64,000 nucleotides of DNA from Halalkalibacter sp. APA_J-10(15) (GTDB lineage: Bacteria > Bacillota > Bacilli > Bacillales > Bacillaceae_D): NCBI RefSeq assembly GCF_023017105.1, contig NZ_JALKEV010000007.1, positions 1-64,000 on the forward strand. The letters are read 5' to 3'. Shown in pieces: positions 41,961 through 50,435 of this stretch. The first letter of the stretch is position 1. The number at the start of each line of letters is the position of its first letter. A program made the position numbers and the translations under genes. The notes under the pieces are model-generated. The model searched no databases, was not told the origin of the DNA, and worked only from the letters and a program-made list of their open reading frames with translations.

Positions 41961-43640
41961 ATGTATGATAAGGAAAAGCATTACAAGGAATTGACGATTC
42001 TAAAAACGATAGCGGAGACGTTAAACCAAAATACCAATATGCAGGAAATGCTACAAACGACGCTTGAAAAGCTATTAGATTTGACGAGCTTAAAAACAGG
42101 CTGGATCTTTCTTATTGATGATGAGCCGGATTATGAGCACGTAGCAGATCATAACCTTCCGCAAGCCTTGGCGCAGGAAGATAAAGAGGTTATGCGTTGT
42201 GGTGTTTGTTTATGCTTAGGGCTATATTGGGCTGGAGGTTTAAATTCAGCTGTTAATATGATTGAATGTGAAAGACTACACAATGCGAAGAAATATTCTT
42301 GGGGAGATACGGGTAATTTGACGCACCATGCTACGATTCCGTTAACCGTTCGTGGGGAGCGGCTTGGACTTCTAAATGTCGGCTCACCGGGAAAGGAAAG
42401 CTTTAATGAGGAGGAATTAACGTTTTTGGAATCGGTTGCTTATCAAATTGGGACGGCTATTGAACGAACGAGATTAATCGAACAAAAAGAGAAGCAAGCT
42501 GTCGATAAAATTGCGCAGTACATCGTTAATTATTATGCAAATGCCAATCACGTCACTCGTTATATATGGAAGATCAATGATATGAATAAATTGCTCTTGG
42601 CGGTCGTGAGAGAGGTTGCTCAATCTTTTCATTGGCCGACAGTAGCCATTGTGTTAAAAGAGGGAAATCAAAAATTCGTTAAATCGATTTACTCTAATGG
42701 AAAAAGCGAGTTGAGCCATATTCCGATACCGCATCATCACGATATGATACATCGTGTCTTTTTTGAGCACACCTATTGCATAAGTGATGAACAGAATGAG
42801 CATTTACCGCAATTACCTTCAAATCAGTTTACCGTGGCGATTCCCCTAAAGGTTCATGAGATTCACATGAATGTTGAACCGATTGGTGCCCTTTATTTAG
42901 GACGAGAAACAGAAACATTTAGAGGGTTAGAAATGGAAATTCTGGAGGTGCTGACGGATCATATTTCATTAGCGATGGAGAAAATCCGCCTCTATAATGA
43001 GTGGCAAGGATGGCTGATTGCAGAGGAACGAAATCGTCTTGCTCGTGATTTACATGATTCCGTCAATCAAAAACTTTTCTCGCTCTCTCTCATGGCAGGA
43101 GGATTGAAGGAATTGATGAAAGAAAGTAGTCCTGAAATAGCTGATGTATCACATGATATCGGTCAACTTGCACAAGAATCATTGAATGAAATGCGCTCAC
43201 TCATTTTGCAAATGCGCTCTCAAGGTGAAGTGAAAGGGATCCTTGGAGCACTGCAAGATTATGCTGAACAAATAGGTATTTATTTAACCATTTATATGAA
43301 AAAAACTGTCCCGCTACCAGTAGAAATTGAAAAAGCATTTTGGCGAATTGGTCAAGAGGCTTTAAATAATGTGAAAAAGCATGCTGAGACGAATCGCGCC
43401 TGGATTCGAATTGAAAAGGATTCCAATGAGATACGAATGAAAATATCCGATCAAGGTCGTGGGTTCGTACCAGAACGGCTAGAGAAGTGTACTCAGTCAA
43501 TCGGGATTTCGAGTATGAGAGAAAGAGCTGCTGAGATTAACGGGCTGTTAACGATAAGTAGTGAGGAAGGAAGTGGGACGATTATAATCGTTTCTGTCCC
43601 TATTTCATCTCAGAAGGGGAGAGGAGAATATGAAAATTAA
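41961..43640 (+). CDS. GAF-domain histidine kinase with Cys cluster (AirS/NreB-like)
   Basis: 559 residues, soluble. First GAF (about 20-175) contains C80-xx-C83-x-C85 and C103, a possible iron-sulphur site as in AirS/YhcS of staphylococci. A second GAF-like region lies at about 200-345. The HisKA_3 box reads LARDLHDSVNQKLFSL, then an HATPase with EALNNVKKHA and GISSMRERA. ATG follows GAAGAGGTGAG. Overlaps the regulator gene by 11 bp. Inferred: redox or oxygen sensor controlling the azoreductase and ABC genes downstream. Confidence 0.85.
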   Translation: MYDKEKHYKELTILKTIAETLNQNTNMQEMLQTTLEKLLDLTSLKTGWIFLIDDEPDYEHVADHNLPQALAQEDKEVMRCGVCLCLGLYWAGGLNSAVNMIECERLHNAKKYSWGDTGNLTHHATIPLTVRGERLGLLNVGSPGKESFNEEELTFLESVAYQIGTAIERTRLIEQKEKQAVDKIAQYIVNYYANANHVTRYIWKINDMNKLLLAVVREVAQSFHWPTVAIVLKEGNQKFVKSIYSNGKSELSHIPIPHHHDMIHRVFFEHTYCISDEQNEHLPQLPSNQFTVAIPLKVHEIHMNVEPIGALYLGRETETFRGLEMEILEVLTDHISLAMEKIRLYNEWQGWLIAEERNRLARDLHDSVNQKLFSLSLMAGGLKELMKESSPEIADVSHDIGQLAQESLNEMRSLILQMRSQGEVKGILGALQDYAEQIGIYLTIYMKKTVPLPVEIEKAFWRIGQEALNNVKKHAETNRAWIRIEKDSNEIRMKISDQGRGFVPERLEKCTQSIGISSMRERAAEINGLLTISSEEGSGTIIIVSVPISSQKGRGEYEN

Positions 43641-44262
43641 TGTATTGCTAGTTGACGATCACCTTGTCGTACTCAAAGGATTAACGTTTTTCCTTCAGAC
43701 TCAGCCGGAATTGAATATTGTCGGTCAAGCGAAAAATGGCAAGGAAGCGCTTGAGAAGATAGAAGAGCTGAATCCAGACGTAGTCTTAATGGATTTGATC
43801 ATGCCAGAAATGGATGGTATTGAAGCAACAAAACGAATTATGGCAAACCACCCGCACATTAAGGTGATCATGTTAACGAGCTTTTCAGATAAAGACTCCG
43901 TTCTACCAGCTATAAAGGCGGGAGCGATTGGATATCAGTTGAAAGATGTTGAACCGAGTGTGCTAATAGATACGATTACAGCTGCGATGGCGGGAAATAA
44001 GACTCTTCATCCGCAAGTGACTAACCAATTAATCAATCAAATGACAGCAGATGACAATAAAAACGTCTCGATGTTAACAACACGGGAAAAAGATGTGCTT
44101 GAACAAATTACATTAGGACGTAGCAATAAAGAGATTGCTTCCGTTCTACACATAACAGAAAAGACAGTGAAAACCCATATTACACATATTTTTGCGAAAA
44201 TGGAGGTTCAAGATCGGACACAGGCAGCAATGTATGCGCTGAAACATGGCTGGTTCAAGTAA
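43630..44262 (+). CDS. NarL/FixJ response regulator (AirR-like)
   Basis: 210 residues. D9-D10 pocket, phospho-acceptor D55 in VVLMDLIMPEMDG, LuxR helix-turn-helix at the C-terminus (LTTREKDVL...NKEIASVLHITEKTVKTH). Partner of the kinase just upstream. A terminator follows. Confidence 0.92.
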   Translation: MKINVLLVDDHLVVLKGLTFFLQTQPELNIVGQAKNGKEALEKIEELNPDVVLMDLIMPEMDGIEATKRIMANHPHIKVIMLTSFSDKDSVLPAIKAGAIGYQLKDVEPSVLIDTITAAMAGNKTLHPQVTNQLINQMTADDNKNVSMLTTREKDVLEQITLGRSNKEIASVLHITEKTVKTHITHIFAKMEVQDRTQAAMYALKHGWFK

Positions 44263-44292
44263 ATAATTGATCTCAGACAAAGGTCGTATAGG

Positions 44293-44322
44293 AAGGTCTT
44301 ACAAAGATGTAAGGCTTTTTTT
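44293..44322 (+). terminator. Terminator after the response regulator
   Basis: GTCTTACA pairs with TGTAAGGC (one G-T), with flanking AAG/CTT, then TTTTTT. Confidence 0.75.
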
Positions 44323-44409
44323 GTATGGAGATTTCAACCATATGACGGGCGTCTTCAAGGACAAAAATGAGTAAGCTGAATGTAGTTAAAACATAAGGAG
44401 GAATGAACA

Positions 44410-45030
44410 ATGAATACCGTTTTATTTGTAAAAGCGAATGACCGTCCGATGGAAAGCTCAGTCAGCGTGAAAATGTATGAGCAATTTTTACTGAGCTATA
44501 AAGAGTCGCATCCCAATGATACGATCACTGAAATTGACTTGTATGAAGTGCCCCTACCTTATTTAGGGAACAAGGTTATTGATGCTGGTAATAAAGCAGC
44601 GAAAGGGCTGACTATGACGACAGAAGAACGAACGTTACATCGGTTTGTCTCAAGTAAATTGGAACAATTTATTTCGGCTGATAAGATTGTGTTTGCCTTT
44701 CCGCTTTGGAACTTAAGTGCTCCTGCTGTCCTTCATTCCTATCTCGACTATATGCATCATCCGGGAAAGACATTTTCCTATTCAGAGGAAGGGGCTACTG
44801 GATTACTGACAGATAAGAAAGTAGCTTTACTCAATGCAAGAGGGGGCATATATGCAGAGGATGATCGTTTTGAAATGGCAGTAAACTTCGTAAAAAACCA
44901 TTTATCCTTTTTTGGAATTACAGATATTACGACATGTGTCATTGAGGGACATCATGAGTTTCCACACAATGGGGAGAGGATTATACGTGAAGGGCTTCAG
45001 CAAGTGGAAGAAATAGCAGGTCAATTTTAA
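44410..45030 (+). CDS. FMN-dependent NADH azoreductase (AzoR family)
   Basis: 206 residues, flavodoxin-like. [20 protein letters not shown] is the AzoR flavin-binding signature, and LLNARGGIY the second. The family reduces azo dyes and quinones with NADH and guards against thiol and quinone stress. ATG with AAGGAGG upstream. Followed by an ABC exporter pair, 29 bp on. Confidence 0.9.
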   Translation: MNTVLFVKANDRPMESSVSVKMYEQFLLSYKESHPNDTITEIDLYEVPLPYLGNKVIDAGNKAAKGLTMTTEERTLHRFVSSKLEQFISADKIVFAFPLWNLSAPAVLHSYLDYMHHPGKTFSYSEEGATGLLTDKKVALLNARGGIYAEDDRFEMAVNFVKNHLSFFGITDITTCVIEGHHEFPHNGERIIREGLQQVEEIAGQF

Positions 45031-45059
45031 CGTTAAATATAGAGTGGAGGGGAAAGCGT

Positions 45060-46040
45060 ATGAGAAGCATGGATCATCAGGAAGAATGGGCGATTAACGC
45101 CCAAGGACTCGTTAAAACATTTGGCCAAACTCGTGCCGTAAATGGTGTGGATCTTCAAGTGAAAAAAGGAACCATTTATGGAGTGCTTGGTCCAAATGGC
45201 GCGGGGAAAACAACAACAGTTCGTATGCTAGCAACATTATTGAAGCCTGACGGAGGTCGGGCGGAAGTGATGGGACATGACCTAGTCAAGGAGGCTGTTG
45301 ACGTACGAAGTAAGGTGAGCTTGACAGGCCAATTTGCCTCAGTCGATGAGGAGTTATCAGGATTAGAAAACTTGATTCTGATTGCTCGGTTAATTGGTTA
45401 TAGTTGGAGGGAGGCAAAAGCAAGGGCGAAGGAGCTGCTTAAGGCGTATAACCTAGAGGAGGCGGCACTACGCCAAGTCGGGAAATATTCAGGAGGAATG
45501 CGTCGTCGCATCGATATTGCAGCGAGTACGATCATTTCTCCAGACGTCTTATTCCTCGATGAACCGACAACCGGTCTTGATCCACGAAGTAGAAATCAAG
45601 TGTGGGAGGTCGTCAAATTGCTGGCAGATGCGGGGACGACTGTGTTGCTGACAACTCAATACTTGGAGGAAGCGGATCAATTAGCAGACCGGATTGCTGT
45701 GATTGAGGATGGTAAAGTCATTGCAGAAGGAACGAGCAGTGAATTAAAAGCATCAGTAGGAGCAGGAGTGTTCTCTATAAGGCTTGTTCATTCAGAGGAT
45801 CGAACACGTGCTGAACGTTTGCTTGCGACTAAATTAAATGCAAAAGTCCAGCAACCAACTGATGCAAAGCAATTATCCATACACCTATTAAACAGTGGAG
45901 AAGCTTCAGAAGTGTTGGAGATTTTGGAAGCTGAAGGGATTGAGCTTGCTGATTTCTCATTCGGGCAACCAAGTCTTGATGAAGTATTTTTGACTCTTAC
46001 AGGAAAACAGAATGACAAGAGCAAAGAAGAGGTTTCATAA
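45060..46040 (+). CDS. ABC exporter ATPase, DrrA-type
   Basis: 326 residues: Walker A GPNGAGKTTTV, Q-loop in LTGQFASVD, the DrrA-type GLENL segment, signature YSGGMRRR, Walker B VLFLDEPTTGLD, switch region TTQYLEEADQLADR (Q in place of H, usual for DrrA), long C-terminal domain. The stop overlaps the permease start by one base. Antibiotic exporter class; the substrate is unknown. Confidence 0.92.
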   Translation: MRSMDHQEEWAINAQGLVKTFGQTRAVNGVDLQVKKGTIYGVLGPNGAGKTTTVRMLATLLKPDGGRAEVMGHDLVKEAVDVRSKVSLTGQFASVDEELSGLENLILIARLIGYSWREAKARAKELLKAYNLEEAALRQVGKYSGGMRRRIDIAASTIISPDVLFLDEPTTGLDPRSRNQVWEVVKLLADAGTTVLLTTQYLEEADQLADRIAVIEDGKVIAEGTSSELKASVGAGVFSIRLVHSEDRTRAERLLATKLNAKVQQPTDAKQLSIHLLNSGEASEVLEILEAEGIELADFSFGQPSLDEVFLTLTGKQNDKSKEEVS

Positions 46041-46864
46041 TGAAAACATCCACTTTACAAGATCGACAGTTACAAACGGCTATCTCAAAACGCCAGCGCC
46101 CAAAGCGCCCAAGTGCTATTTCAGCAACAGTAACATTTGCCTGGAGGGCACTACTTAAAATCAAGTATGTACCTGAGCAGCTCTTTGATATTACAGGTTT
46201 TCCGATTATTTATTTGCTTATGTTCACGTATTTGTTTGGAGGAGCGATTTCCGGTTCGACTGAGCAATATTTACAATTCCTTTTGCCTGGCATACTTGTT
46301 TTAACAGTTGTTATGATTACGATGTATACGGGAGTAGATTTAAATAAAGATGTCTCAAAAGGGATATTCGACCGGTTTCGTTCATTGCCAATTTGGAATC
46401 CGTCCGTTCTAACAGGAGCGTTAGTCATCGATATTCTTCGTTATAGTGTCGCCTCGATTGTCATCATGACTCTCGGCTTCATACTTGGTTTTAGACCAGA
46501 AGGGGGCTTATTAGGAGTCGTGTTAGCCATCTTCGTCCTGCTCTTCTTTGCCTTTAGTCTTTCTTGGATTTGGACGACGCTCGGGTTGGTTATGAGAACG
46601 GAGAAGGCACTAATGAATTTCAGCGTGATGATTTTGTTCCCTGGAACGTTTATAAGTAATGTCTTTGTTGATCCAGAGACGATGCCCACATTCCTGCAAA
46701 TTATTGTAGAGGTGAATCCCGTTTCGATTGTCGTGACCGCTGTCCGCGCTCTAATGGAAGGAAGCGCCACATGGAACGATATCATTTGGGCATTGATTGC
46801 CTCGGGAATCATCATAGTCATCTTCGCCCCACTGACAATGTTTTTTTATCGGAATAAAAAATAA
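46040..46864 (+). CDS. ABC-2 permease, DrrB-type
   Basis: 274 residues, basic N-terminus, six helices with the ABC-2 motif FDRFRSLPIWNPSVLTGALV and the late segment FPGTFISNVFVDPETMP. Partner of the DrrA-type ATPase. Probably under control of the AirSR-like system upstream. Confidence 0.9.
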   Translation: MKTSTLQDRQLQTAISKRQRPKRPSAISATVTFAWRALLKIKYVPEQLFDITGFPIIYLLMFTYLFGGAISGSTEQYLQFLLPGILVLTVVMITMYTGVDLNKDVSKGIFDRFRSLPIWNPSVLTGALVIDILRYSVASIVIMTLGFILGFRPEGGLLGVVLAIFVLLFFAFSLSWIWTTLGLVMRTEKALMNFSVMILFPGTFISNVFVDPETMPTFLQIIVEVNPVSIVVTAVRALMEGSATWNDIIWALIASGIIIVIFAPLTMFFYRNKK

Positions 46865-46881
46865 TTTAGATAAATTGTAAT

Positions 46882-46928
46882 AGGTCTTTTCTTATAAGTC
46901 GAGTTCGACTTTTTGGAAGAGGCCTTTT
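46882..46928 (+). terminator. Terminator after DrrAB-type genes
   Basis: AGGTCTTTTC pairs with GGAAGAGGCCT, with an inner AGTCGA/TCGACT helix, then TTTTT. Confidence 0.75.
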
Positions 46929-47034
46929 TAAATTTTCCACCATTTCGGGATAGAACAATCTGAATATATATTTTGGTTCGACTCGTCCATGTTTATAATT
47001 TTACAATACGAATGGTTAAGGTGGTAAATAAATA

Positions 47035-47088
47035 TTGACAAAAATAGGTGAATATGAAATATTATACATACCGGACGACCGGTATGTA
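47035..47088 (+). promoter_or_regulatory. Promoter and operator of the TetR gene
   Basis: TTGACA at 47035-47040 and an AT-rich -10 near 47060 (TATTAT). A perfect dyad TACATACCGG-ACGA-CCGGTATGTA lies at 47065-47088, directly before the ribosome site. Confidence 0.8.
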
Positions 47089-47099
47089 GGAGGGGTGAA

Positions 47100-47759
47100 A
47101 TGACTCGAAAATATAAATCCGAGGAAACGAAGGGAAAGATTATTGCCATTTCAACTAAGCTATTTATTGAAAGAGGTTTTGAAAAAACAAGTATAAGAGA
47201 TATATGTGAAGCAATTGGAATGTCTAAGGGGGCGATCTATCATCATTTTAAGTCTAAGGCGGAAATCATTGAGGCCGTTAAAGAAAATAAATATAGCAAT
47301 GTCGAACAAACAGTAAATGATTGGATCAATGAAATCGATGCACAATCAGCAAAAGAAAAATTAACAGGCCTCTTAGAAAAGGACTTAAAAGACCAAGAAG
47401 CACACTCTCTTGATGAAGCTTTAAGTACACAAATAAAAAGTAGTGATTTTATTGTCTCCATGATGAAGGATTCTGTGAACAAAAGTGCGCCTATTTTTGC
47501 AAAAATTATAGAGGAAGGAAACCGAGATGGGTCAATAACAACTGATTACCCATATGAGTGTTCGGAAGTATTCTTTTTATTATTAAATGTTTGGTGTGAC
47601 CCTCAAATTATGGAGTGCAATGAGGAGCAATTACATCGTCGATTGACATTTTTGCAATTAATGATGAAACGAATGGGAGTAGATATTATGAGCGATTCAA
47701 TGGTCCAAGACACTGAGAAGTTTCTGAAGAATTTGTATTCAGGTGGTGGGGAAGCTTGA
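47100..47759 (+). CDS. TetR-family regulator
   Basis: 219 residues. Helix-turn-helix: GKIIAISTKLFIERGFEKTSIRDIC and MSKGAIYHHFKSKAEI. ATG after AGGAGGGG. It overlaps the deletion-fused ABC gene by 4 bp, so it probably once controlled a complete exporter. Likely autoregulated through the 10-4-10 dyad upstream. Confidence 0.92.
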   Translation: MTRKYKSEETKGKIIAISTKLFIERGFEKTSIRDICEAIGMSKGAIYHHFKSKAEIIEAVKENKYSNVEQTVNDWINEIDAQSAKEKLTGLLEKDLKDQEAHSLDEALSTQIKSSDFIVSMMKDSVNKSAPIFAKIIEEGNRDGSITTDYPYECSEVFFLLLNVWCDPQIMECNEEQLHRRLTFLQLMMKRMGVDIMSDSMVQDTEKFLKNLYSGGGEA

Positions 47760-48187
47760 GTCACCAAGCGGCTATAAAAGTCGAAAACTTGACTAAAGCG
47801 TTTAATGGTAAGGAAATCATCAAATCTTGTAATATGTTTGTTAAAGAAAAGTCTATTTATGGCTTCTTAGGTGCAAATGGGGCAGGGAAAACAACTGTTT
47901 TCAAAATAATAACAGGGCTTCTTTCACCTACGACGGGCAAGATTGAAGTTTGCGGGATGGAAGGTAGCAAACAGAGAGAGGACATATTAAGGAACATAGG
48001 GAGTATGATTGAAACACCTGTATTTTATGAACATTTATCAGCTGAATCAAATTTACGCATTCATCTTTCCTATATGGGTATTCAAGAGGATGATAAGAGC
48101 AAACGTATAATGATAGTAGGGTCAATTTGTTTGGGACTGGGGATCTTGGCACTGCTTAGTGGTATTTTTCAATTAATCACTGTTTAG
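47756..48187 (+). pseudogene. ABC ATPase N-half fused to permease C-terminus (internal deletion)
   Basis: 143 codons. Residues 1 to about 116 are the first part of a BcrA-type ATPase, with Walker A GANGAGKTTV and the region up to about residue 105 (YEHLSAESNLRIHLSYMG). The last 27 residues are a single hydrophobic helix (IVGSICLGLGILALLSGIF), as at the end of an ABC-2 permease. Signature, Walker B and most of the permease are missing. An in-frame deletion across the two genes explains it. Not expected to be a working transporter. Confidence 0.8.
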
Positions 48188-48251
48188 TTAAAAGTACCTT
48201 TGTACCGTTAAATCAGTTATACTGTTTAAAAAAGGAAATTGGAGGGAGAAG

Positions 48252-48581
48252 ATGATTACAATTGATGATTTTAACAAGCTTGATATGAGAATTGGAACAG
48301 TAGTAAGAGCTGAGCCTTTTCCAGAGGCGCGTAAGCCTGCAATCAAATTAGAAATTGACTTTGGAGAGGGAGGTATTAAACAGTCATCAGCTCAGATTAC
48401 GAGAAGGTACGAGCCAGAACAGCTAGTTGGGCGACAAGTCGTCGCTGTCGTAAATTTTCCTCCTATGCGGATTGCTGGGTATAAATCGGAGGTGCTAGTT
48501 GTTGGAGGTGTGCCTGAGGATGGAGATGTCGTTCTTCTTCGTCCAGATGAAGCTGTTAAGAACGGTACACCCATTTCATAA
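48252..48581 (+). CDS. csaA: CsaA tRNA-binding-domain protein
   Basis: 109 residues, one OB-fold tRNA-binding domain: [23 protein letters not shown], then [27 protein letters not shown]. CsaA dimers bind tRNA and act as a chaperone linked with secretion in B. subtilis. ATG after GGAGGGAG. Followed by a terminator. Confidence 0.95.
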   Translation: MITIDDFNKLDMRIGTVVRAEPFPEARKPAIKLEIDFGEGGIKQSSAQITRRYEPEQLVGRQVVAVVNFPPMRIAGYKSEVLVVGGVPEDGDVVLLRPDEAVKNGTPIS

Positions 48582-48598
48582 AGGAATAATCGGTCAAG

Positions 48599-48639
48599 AA
48601 AAGGTGTCTCAGAAGAGAAAGTCTGAGGCACTTTTTCTG
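48599..48639 (+). terminator. Terminator after csaA
   Basis: AAGGTGTCTCAGA pairs with TCTGAGGCACTTT, then TTC. Confidence 0.8.
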
Positions 48640-48662
48640 TTGTAAAGACCAAGCACCAAATA

Positions 48663-48715
48663 TTGACACTACCAAATTTTATGCTATAATTTAATGAAAA
48701 TCGTAATCATTATTA
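48663..48715 (+). promoter_or_regulatory. cnt promoter with Zur-like box
   Basis: TTGACA at 48663-48668, 16-bp spacer, TATAAT at 48685-48690. TCGTAAT-C-ATTATTA at 48701-48715 matches the Zur core at 12 of 14 positions; the right half is also Fur-like. Its place over the transcript start suits repression. Confidence 0.75.
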
Positions 48716-48740
48716 TTTAATTGGTGAAAAGAGGGATGTG

Positions 48741-49574
48741 ATGAAACAGGAAGTTGAATTCATTAAATTAAACCCAACACAAAATATGACGATTCTAGTA
48801 AAAACGAATCACCCAAGAGAGTTACATCCTCGTATTGCTACTAAATTGATGTCATATGATAGCGTATACGCTGAACAAGTAGGATTTATCGAACAAGCAA
48901 CTACTAAAGAAGCTGCTGCTCATTTGAATATGGCAGGTGGTGAATTTTGTGGAAATGCATGTATGGCATTGGCCTCGTTGATTGCATCAACGAAACTAGT
49001 AGATGAGCAAGATTTGACAGAAATCGTTTTAAACGCGTCTGGTACAAAAGAATTAATAAGATGTAACGTAATAAAAACTACAGACCATTACGATTGCCAA
49101 GTGACAATGCCATCTCCTGAAATAATAGAACAAAAAGCGATTGAATATGATGGAGAGCATACAGAGATCGTGATAGTAAGATATGACGAATTTATACATA
49201 TTGTCATGGAAATAAATGAATGTAATGAATCTATGAAAAAAAAGGCTGAATCATTAGCTAGGTTGCTAGGGGTAGCAGGAGGGGCAAAGGTTATTGGCAT
49301 TTTGCTCTACCAAGCAACAACTAATGAAATGAGTCCACTGATTTATGTGCCTCATATAGACAGCATGATATGGGAAAGGGGGTGTGGATCAGGGACAGCC
49401 TCAATAGGTGCTTACCTTGCTTGGAAAACAAAGAGAGCAGTTCAAGTGCAGGTTAAGCAGCCAGGTGGAACGATGAAAGTGCTGGCAACGGTTGATAACG
49501 AGAAGATCACGAGACTTAGCATTGAAGGTTCAGTTGGAATAGTAGCAGAAGGTAAGGCCTTTATTGATTTGTAA
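48741..49574 (+). CDS. cntK: Histidine racemase, staphylopine-type (CntK)
   Basis: 277 residues of the diaminopimelate epimerase fold. Two active-site cysteines are present: C70 in GGEFCGNACMAL and C215 in RGCGSGTASIG. In Staphylococcus aureus CntK turns L-His to D-His, the first step of staphylopine. The first gene of a nine-gene operon whose order matches cnt, which separates it from housekeeping dapF. ATG 48741 after GAGGG. Confidence 0.88.
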   Translation: MKQEVEFIKLNPTQNMTILVKTNHPRELHPRIATKLMSYDSVYAEQVGFIEQATTKEAAAHLNMAGGEFCGNACMALASLIASTKLVDEQDLTEIVLNASGTKELIRCNVIKTTDHYDCQVTMPSPEIIEQKAIEYDGEHTEIVIVRYDEFIHIVMEINECNESMKKKAESLARLLGVAGGAKVIGILLYQATTNEMSPLIYVPHIDSMIWERGCGSGTASIGAYLAWKTKRAVQVQVKQPGGTMKVLATVDNEKITRLSIEGSVGIVAEGKAFIDL

Positions 49575-49601
49575 CATCATAATTTATTAGGGGTGAGAAT
49601 C

Positions 49602-50414
49602 ATGAATGCCATTGGACGAATTCAAGATGATTTGAAGCCATTCAGGGAGAAATTTGGTGAATATGCAAGTCTGTATGACCGTACTTTACTTAATAGTTCA
49701 GAATTAGAGCTTTTAATGGATGCTTATTCTTCGTTTGTCATCGATGAAGACCACAAGAAAAGATGGGAACAGCTAGAACAGCAGGAATGGAGTGAGCTAG
49801 ATCCCCTAGTTGCTGAATTAAGAGAGAACTCAGCTAGTTGTGTGGCTGTACTAGAGAAATACCGAGCATTAAGGCTATTAGATGGTGGAGAGGTTGATAT
49901 AGCCGATTATTTTAAAAATATTGAATCGTGTATTGAAAAAGAATTTGGTCATTTTCATGTGACAGCTGATTCAAAAGTATTGTTAGTTGGGTCAGGGGCG
50001 TTTCCTATGACTCCACTTCTCATTGCAAAAAAGACGGGGGCAGAGGTTGTTGGAATTGATATCGATGAGGAAGCCATTGATCTCGGTAGAAGAGTAATTG
50101 ATAAGCTTGGTCATGATTTATGTATTCGTTTAGAAAATACCTTCGTTGAAAACCTTGATTGTACAAAAGAGTTAACTCATATCATCTTCAGCTCAACTGT
50201 GGCAAGCAAATACGATATATTGGAGCAATTGTATGATTTAACGGCTGAACATGTCGTTGTTGCGATGAGGTTTGGTAATCAATTGAAGTCGATTTTCAAT
50301 TATCCTTTACAAGAAGTTAACACGAGCAAGTGGAGAATGGTTGAACAAATTTTGCGACCGACGCAAGTATTTGATATTGCCTTATACCAAAGGGTTAATC
50401 AATCAATCATTTGA
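49602..50414 (+). CDS. cntL: Nicotianamine-synthase-like aminobutanoyltransferase (CntL)
   Basis: 270 residues, the size of CntL. SAM-binding Rossmann motif VLLVGSGAFPMTPLLIAKK with VVGIDIDEEAI after it. In staphylopine synthesis CntL moves the aminobutyrate part of SAM onto D-His. ATG 49602 follows AGGGGTGAG; a GTG three codons before is less likely. Confidence 0.9.
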   Translation: MNAIGRIQDDLKPFREKFGEYASLYDRTLLNSSELELLMDAYSSFVIDEDHKKRWEQLEQQEWSELDPLVAELRENSASCVAVLEKYRALRLLDGGEVDIADYFKNIESCIEKEFGHFHVTADSKVLLVGSGAFPMTPLLIAKKTGAEVVGIDIDEEAIDLGRRVIDKLGHDLCIRLENTFVENLDCTKELTHIIFSSTVASKYDILEQLYDLTAEHVVVAMRFGNQLKSIFNYPLQEVNTSKWRMVEQILRPTQVFDIALYQRVNQSII

Positions 50415-50435
50415 TATGTAAGGAAGGAGACCATT

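Noticed and set aside
46441-46821. 126-codon minus-strand frame under the DrrB-type permease
   Set aside because: Shadow of the permease coding sequence; no start signal.
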